This document shows, piece by piece, positions 60,834 through 64,000 of a stretch of 64,000 nucleotides of DNA. The stretch comes from Ruminococcus sp. XPD3002 (GTDB lineage: Bacteria > Bacillota > Clostridia > Oscillospirales > Ruminococcaceae), in contig FPJT01000017.1 of the NCBI GenBank assembly GCA_900119535.1, positions 2,071 to 66,070 of the forward strand, in the 5' to 3' direction. A program made the position numbers and the translations under genes. Within the stretch, counting starts at the first letter, position 1, and every line of letters begins with the position of its first letter. A model generated the notes under the pieces. That model was not told where the DNA came from, ran no database searches, and saw only the letters and a program-made list of their open reading frames with translations.

Positions 60834-63380
60834 ATGAGATCAAATAAAGCAGCAGCAATACTTATGTCAGGTGCTATGCTTCTTTCATCTGGTGCAGTTT
60901 ATATGCCTATGTTCGGCGGAAGTGCGATAATAGCATCTGCTGCGGACAGAACTTCGGATGATATGCTGTCAGCCGCTGAAACATCAACAGCTTCAAGCGG
61001 ACGTGTAAAGCTCTACTATAAGGGCGACCGTACTCAGTCCTTTAAAATGAGCGGCAGAACATACTATAACGGCGTTGATATGTCCATGCCTTATTCATCT
61101 TCTACATGTACAGTATCACTGGATGTATCAGCTGCAAAGACCATATCATGGACAACCGGACATGTAGACGGCGGCAGCACCTCCTCAGGAACACTTGAAA
61201 TATACCTTGATGATGCGCTCTATGATTCTGTTCCGCTTAAGTGGAACATGACTCCCGAGGATTATAAAGACCTTGACGTTTCAGGAGCTTCAACTCTTAA
61301 ACTGGTCGCAAAAGCCACAGGAGGCTGCGAATACGCTTTAGGAGACATCATCGTTGACGGTGCAGCTCCCGCACTATCTCACGATGTTCCCGAATACACA
61401 GATACCGCAGCTTTTATCAAAGGAAGATTTTATGCCAAAGAACAGCAGGACTTTCCAAGCGGTGACAAGTCCGAAAGCTTCAGCATGGCTGGCAGGAGCT
61501 ACTATCAGGGTATCGTTCTGAAGGGAAGCTTCAGTTCAACTGTTTCCAACGAAGCCTTCAACGTTGAGAACGTCAGCAAGGTATCGTTTGATCTGGGACA
61601 GATAGACAACAACGGTCAGAATGAAGCTACACTCAATGTATACGTGGACGAGGAGTTCATCGATAAGTATCCCGTAAGCCACAGCGGCATCCAGCAGATA
61701 TCACTGGATATCCCCGAGGATGCAAAAACTCTCAGGTTTGAAGCCGTAAGAGAGGGAAAAGTAGACATCGGTCTCGGCGATCTCCATGTAGACTCACTTG
61801 CAGCAGGCGAACAGCATTCAGTTCCCGAATATGAAAAATCTGGCGGTTTCATCGACAGCGGATACGATTCCTATAAGGTGACAAAATATACAGGCAACAG
61901 CAAAGCAAACAACTTCAACGTAAACGGAAGAACATACTACCAGGGAATTGTTTTCAACGCAAACTATTCTTCTGATGCAGGAAGGATAATCTTCAATACC
62001 GAGAACGTAAACGAACTGCTGTTCTCAATCGGATGCATCGATAATACAGGCACGGGAAGCGGTTCCATCCTTGTATACTATGATAATGTACTTAAAGAGC
62101 AGATCGCAGTATCACGCAATATGCCGATCATTGAAGGCTACCTGCTCAACGTAAGCGATGCTTCGGAAGTGCGTCTTGATTATCAGCCTGCCAGCCCGTC
62201 AGTTCAGGCTGCTCTCATGGATATCTCAGTGGACGGAAATCCAACCGCACTCGATCATATAGTACCGACCTACGATAAGACAAGCAGCTTCCTCGACAGC
62301 GGCTTCAATTCAAATAAGGTCACTGTCAAGAACGGCAACGGCAAGGCAGGCGCCTATGAAATGAACGGCAGAGTTTACTACGACGGTATCGTTTTCAACG
62401 GTTCATACAGCTCGGATGTTTCATACATTACATATAACGTAGAGAACATCAAGGAACTCTCATGGGATCTGGGACACGTCGACGGAAGCGGTCTTAAAAA
62501 AGGTACTCTTACAGTCTATCTTGATGACGCCGAGACCGAAACCTATGAGCTCGATCCTCAGATGCCTGTCAGCGAGGGCAGTATAGATGTTTCTTCCGCA
62601 AAAACCGCACGTTTCGTCCTTAATCGCGAAGGCGGCGGCGATTACGCTTTAGCAAACTTCAAGGCTGACGGCAAGGCTCCGGCTTATAAGTACGTTACCC
62701 CAGAATATGCCGACACCCAGGAATTTCTTAAGGATGCCTTCACCCCTTCCTCAAAGGTAAAGGTATACAACGGCGCAAGTCCTAAGGTTGAGAAATTCAC
62801 AATGGGCGGCACAGAGTTCACACAGGGCATTATTTTCAGCTCTGCATACAGCTCCGACGGCGGATACATCAGCTTCAACACCGAAAACATCGACAATATC
62901 TACTTCAACGCAGGTCATATTGACTCCAACGAAAAGGGCAAGAACGCCGAACTTTATATTTACAAGGACGGCGTCCAAGATGATAAGATAACTCTTACAC
63001 CTGATATGGGAAACATCCAGTACGTTTTCAGTACGAAGGATGCACAGTTCGTTCAATTCTATTACAAGCCAACAGGAAACGGCGAATACGCTATCGCCGA
63101 TATCACCCTCACAGCTGCCGAAAAAGCTGCTCCCGAGTATACGCTGGGCGACGTAAACGAGGACGGTATGATAAACTCCTCTGATGCGACCGCTATACTC
63201 GTAGCTTATTCCGCTATGTCCACAGGTGAGCCTTCGGGACTTACAGATGCTCAGATAATTGCAGCAGACGTCGATTTCAATGATAAGATAGACGCATCCG
63301 ATGCAACGGGAGTTCTCCAGTATTATTCCTACCTCTCAACAGGCGGAAAAGACAGTCCCGATAAGTTCTTCAAGAAATGA
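60834..63380 (+). CDS. Secreted dockerin protein with five NPCBM-like modules
   Basis: 848 residues from the ATG at 60834; GGAGG is ten bases upstream, while the in-frame ATG at 60825 is only one base from it. Signal peptide (about 1-37), five tandem modules of about 145 residues (starting near 55, 197, 342, 489 and 633), each with a GRxYYxGI/xGIxF motif and a following D-x-G-H/C-x-D strand pattern of NPCBM (novel putative carbohydrate-binding) domains, and a C-terminal dockerin (about 769-845: GDVNEDGMINSSDAT and ADVDFNDKIDASDAT). No catalytic domain is visible. It would dock on a scaffoldin and add carbohydrate-binding or structural function. Confidence 0.88.
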   Translation: MRSNKAAAILMSGAMLLSSGAVYMPMFGGSAIIASAADRTSDDMLSAAETSTASSGRVKLYYKGDRTQSFKMSGRTYYNGVDMSMPYSSSTCTVSLDVSAAKTISWTTGHVDGGSTSSGTLEIYLDDALYDSVPLKWNMTPEDYKDLDVSGASTLKLVAKATGGCEYALGDIIVDGAAPALSHDVPEYTDTAAFIKGRFYAKEQQDFPSGDKSESFSMAGRSYYQGIVLKGSFSSTVSNEAFNVENVSKVSFDLGQIDNNGQNEATLNVYVDEEFIDKYPVSHSGIQQISLDIPEDAKTLRFEAVREGKVDIGLGDLHVDSLAAGEQHSVPEYEKSGGFIDSGYDSYKVTKYTGNSKANNFNVNGRTYYQGIVFNANYSSDAGRIIFNTENVNELLFSIGCIDNTGTGSGSILVYYDNVLKEQIAVSRNMPIIEGYLLNVSDASEVRLDYQPASPSVQAALMDISVDGNPTALDHIVPTYDKTSSFLDSGFNSNKVTVKNGNGKAGAYEMNGRVYYDGIVFNGSYSSDVSYITYNVENIKELSWDLGHVDGSGLKKGTLTVYLDDAETETYELDPQMPVSEGSIDVSSAKTARFVLNREGGGDYALANFKADGKAPAYKYVTPEYADTQEFLKDAFTPSSKVKVYNGASPKVEKFTMGGTEFTQGIIFSSAYSSDGGYISFNTENIDNIYFNAGHIDSNEKGKNAELYIYKDGVQDDKITLTPDMGNIQYVFSTKDAQFVQFYYKPTGNGEYAIADITLTAAEKAAPEYTLGDVNEDGMINSSDATAILVAYSAMSTGEPSGLTDAQIIAADVDFNDKIDASDATGVLQYYSYLSTGGKDSPDKFFKK

Positions 63381-63392
63381 TCCGATAACAAC

Positions 63393-63421
63393 AAGTCCCC
63401 ACTTTTGTGGGGACTTATTTT
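63393..63421 (+). terminator. Terminator after the NPCBM/dockerin gene
   Basis: Perfect stem AAGTCCCCAC / GTGGGGACTT with a TTTT loop, followed by ATTTTT. Confidence 0.9.
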
Positions 63422-63467
63422 TATGCGTATTCTTAATTGTAAAAACAACAATATGATCGAGCTTGAT

Positions 63468-63785
63468 TTAATAGCTATATGTAGTGAACTTCCACTGGAC
63501 AAATATAAGCCCATTACCTTCCAGCACCTGATAGTGCGCTCCTGTTTTAAATAATGGCTTATTACAGGTAGAGCATATTACCCATTCATCGCGTTTAAGA
63601 CGTACATAACAACCAGAAATGTCCACGAAAGTTTTATCCCAATCATCGGTATACCCTGCATATCTCTGACAATGATGCTGGCAGGCGGCATCTGCGGTCA
63701 TATCAGGCTTGAAATCAGCAATGCCTATTCCAAAGAGAGTAGCTGCTATTGCAACCGCAGAAAGTTTGTTGAGTAATTTTTTCAT
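63468..63785 (-). CDS. Small secreted cysteine-containing protein
   Basis: 105 residues from the ATG at 63785. Signal peptide (about 1-33), then CQHHCQRY, a single Cys (SGCYVRL) and CSTC further on, which could be two disulfides or a small zinc site. No family recognised. It has its own promoter and converges with the dockerin gene. Confidence 0.7.
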   Translation of the reverse strand: MKKLLNKLSAVAIAATLFGIGIADFKPDMTADAACQHHCQRYAGYTDDWDKTFVDISGCYVRLKRDEWVICSTCNKPLFKTGAHYQVLEGNGLIFVQWKFTTYSY

Positions 63786-63812
63786 TTTTATCAAGTCCTT
63801 TACATCATATTT

Positions 63813-63870
63813 AAAGTTAATAATGTAACTTTATGAGTTGTATTATATATTAATTTATATCATTTGTCAA
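63813..63870 (-). promoter_or_regulatory. Promoter and palindrome of the small secreted protein gene
   Basis: TTGACA (63865-63870) and TATAAT (63842-63847) on the minus strand, spacer 17. Just downstream a palindrome AAAGTTA / TAACTTT (63813-63832) lies in the start region of the transcript, as for a repressor site. The remaining sequence to base 64000 has no gene that I can see. Confidence 0.7.
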
Positions 63871-64000
63871 GTGCTTTTATTAAATTCGTTGAGTTAAAAA
63901 GCACTTTCTCGATCGATAAAGCTCCTGTTTTATAAAACATATGACTATGGTTATTGAAACAAATCTCCTAATGATAAGTTATTATTGAACAAACTTTCAC

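Overview
The window is about 45% GC and looks like a Ruminococcus flavefaciens chromosome. The strongest evidence is the left edge, where scaC, scaA and the first 2.8 kb of scaB run on the minus strand in the order known for the cellulosome scaffoldin cluster of that species. ScaA carries two cohesins, and ScaB starts with four ScaA-like cohesins followed by a second cohesin type. As I recall, this matches the FD-1 type rather than strain 17. Two more dockerin genes lie elsewhere in the window (17.6-20.0 kb and 60.8-63.4 kb). Species and strain are inferences; no search was run.

Layout. 1-6.1 kb: sca cluster. 6.5-9.5 kb: CapA-like lipoprotein, dihydrouridine synthase and GtrA protein. 9.5-14.1 kb: polA-rimI-tsaD, preceded by two repeat elements and followed by a five-hairpin repeat. 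14.3-16.9 kb: homologues of sporulation genes (YlbJ-like, yqfC, yqfD). 17.1-20.0 kb: an ECF sigma factor and a membrane/dockerin fusion protein with an internal start and signal peptide. 20.1-22.8 kb: DUF421, DUF4363, CPBP protease and nitroreductase. 22.98-39.0 kb: one continuous S10-spc-alpha ribosomal operon on the minus strand (rpsJ to rplQ, with secY, adk, map, infA and rpoA), with a clear promoter and a leader holding a possible attenuator. 39.2-44.5 kb: lipoprotein, OmpR-type response regulator, histidine kinase, HtrA protease and a TIGR04086 membrane protein. 44.6-45.3 kb: XRE regulator and DUF2975 protein under a promoter surrounded by repeated TTTAAAG sites.

45.6-55.8 kb is the most unusual part: a peptide-secretion island on the minus strand. 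A LytTR response regulator and a GHKL kinase are followed by four short peptides (23-35 residues) sharing a hydrophobic C-terminal motif, a GyrI-like protein, a two-helix membrane protein, nine small precursors with double-glycine leaders and very different cores, and then a C39-peptidase ABC transporter and an HlyD-type adaptor. Most of these small genes are under 60 codons. Two promoters, one before the short peptides and one before the transporter, share the same operator layout: ACCG half-sites 21 bp apart next to a -35/-10 pair. This implies one LytTR-controlled regulon that makes, exports and probably senses a multi-peptide bacteriocin set.

56.3-58.4 kb: yloU-yloV pair. 58.5-60.7 kb: a stand-alone gene fusing an HNH-type zinc module to an OLD-like ATPase and a TOPRIM-like C-terminus, a candidate single-gene defence protein. 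60.8-63.4 kb: a secreted dockerin protein with five tandem NPCBM-like modules. 63.5-63.8 kb: a small secreted cysteine protein. I saw no tRNA, rRNA, CRISPR array, transposase or phage genes.
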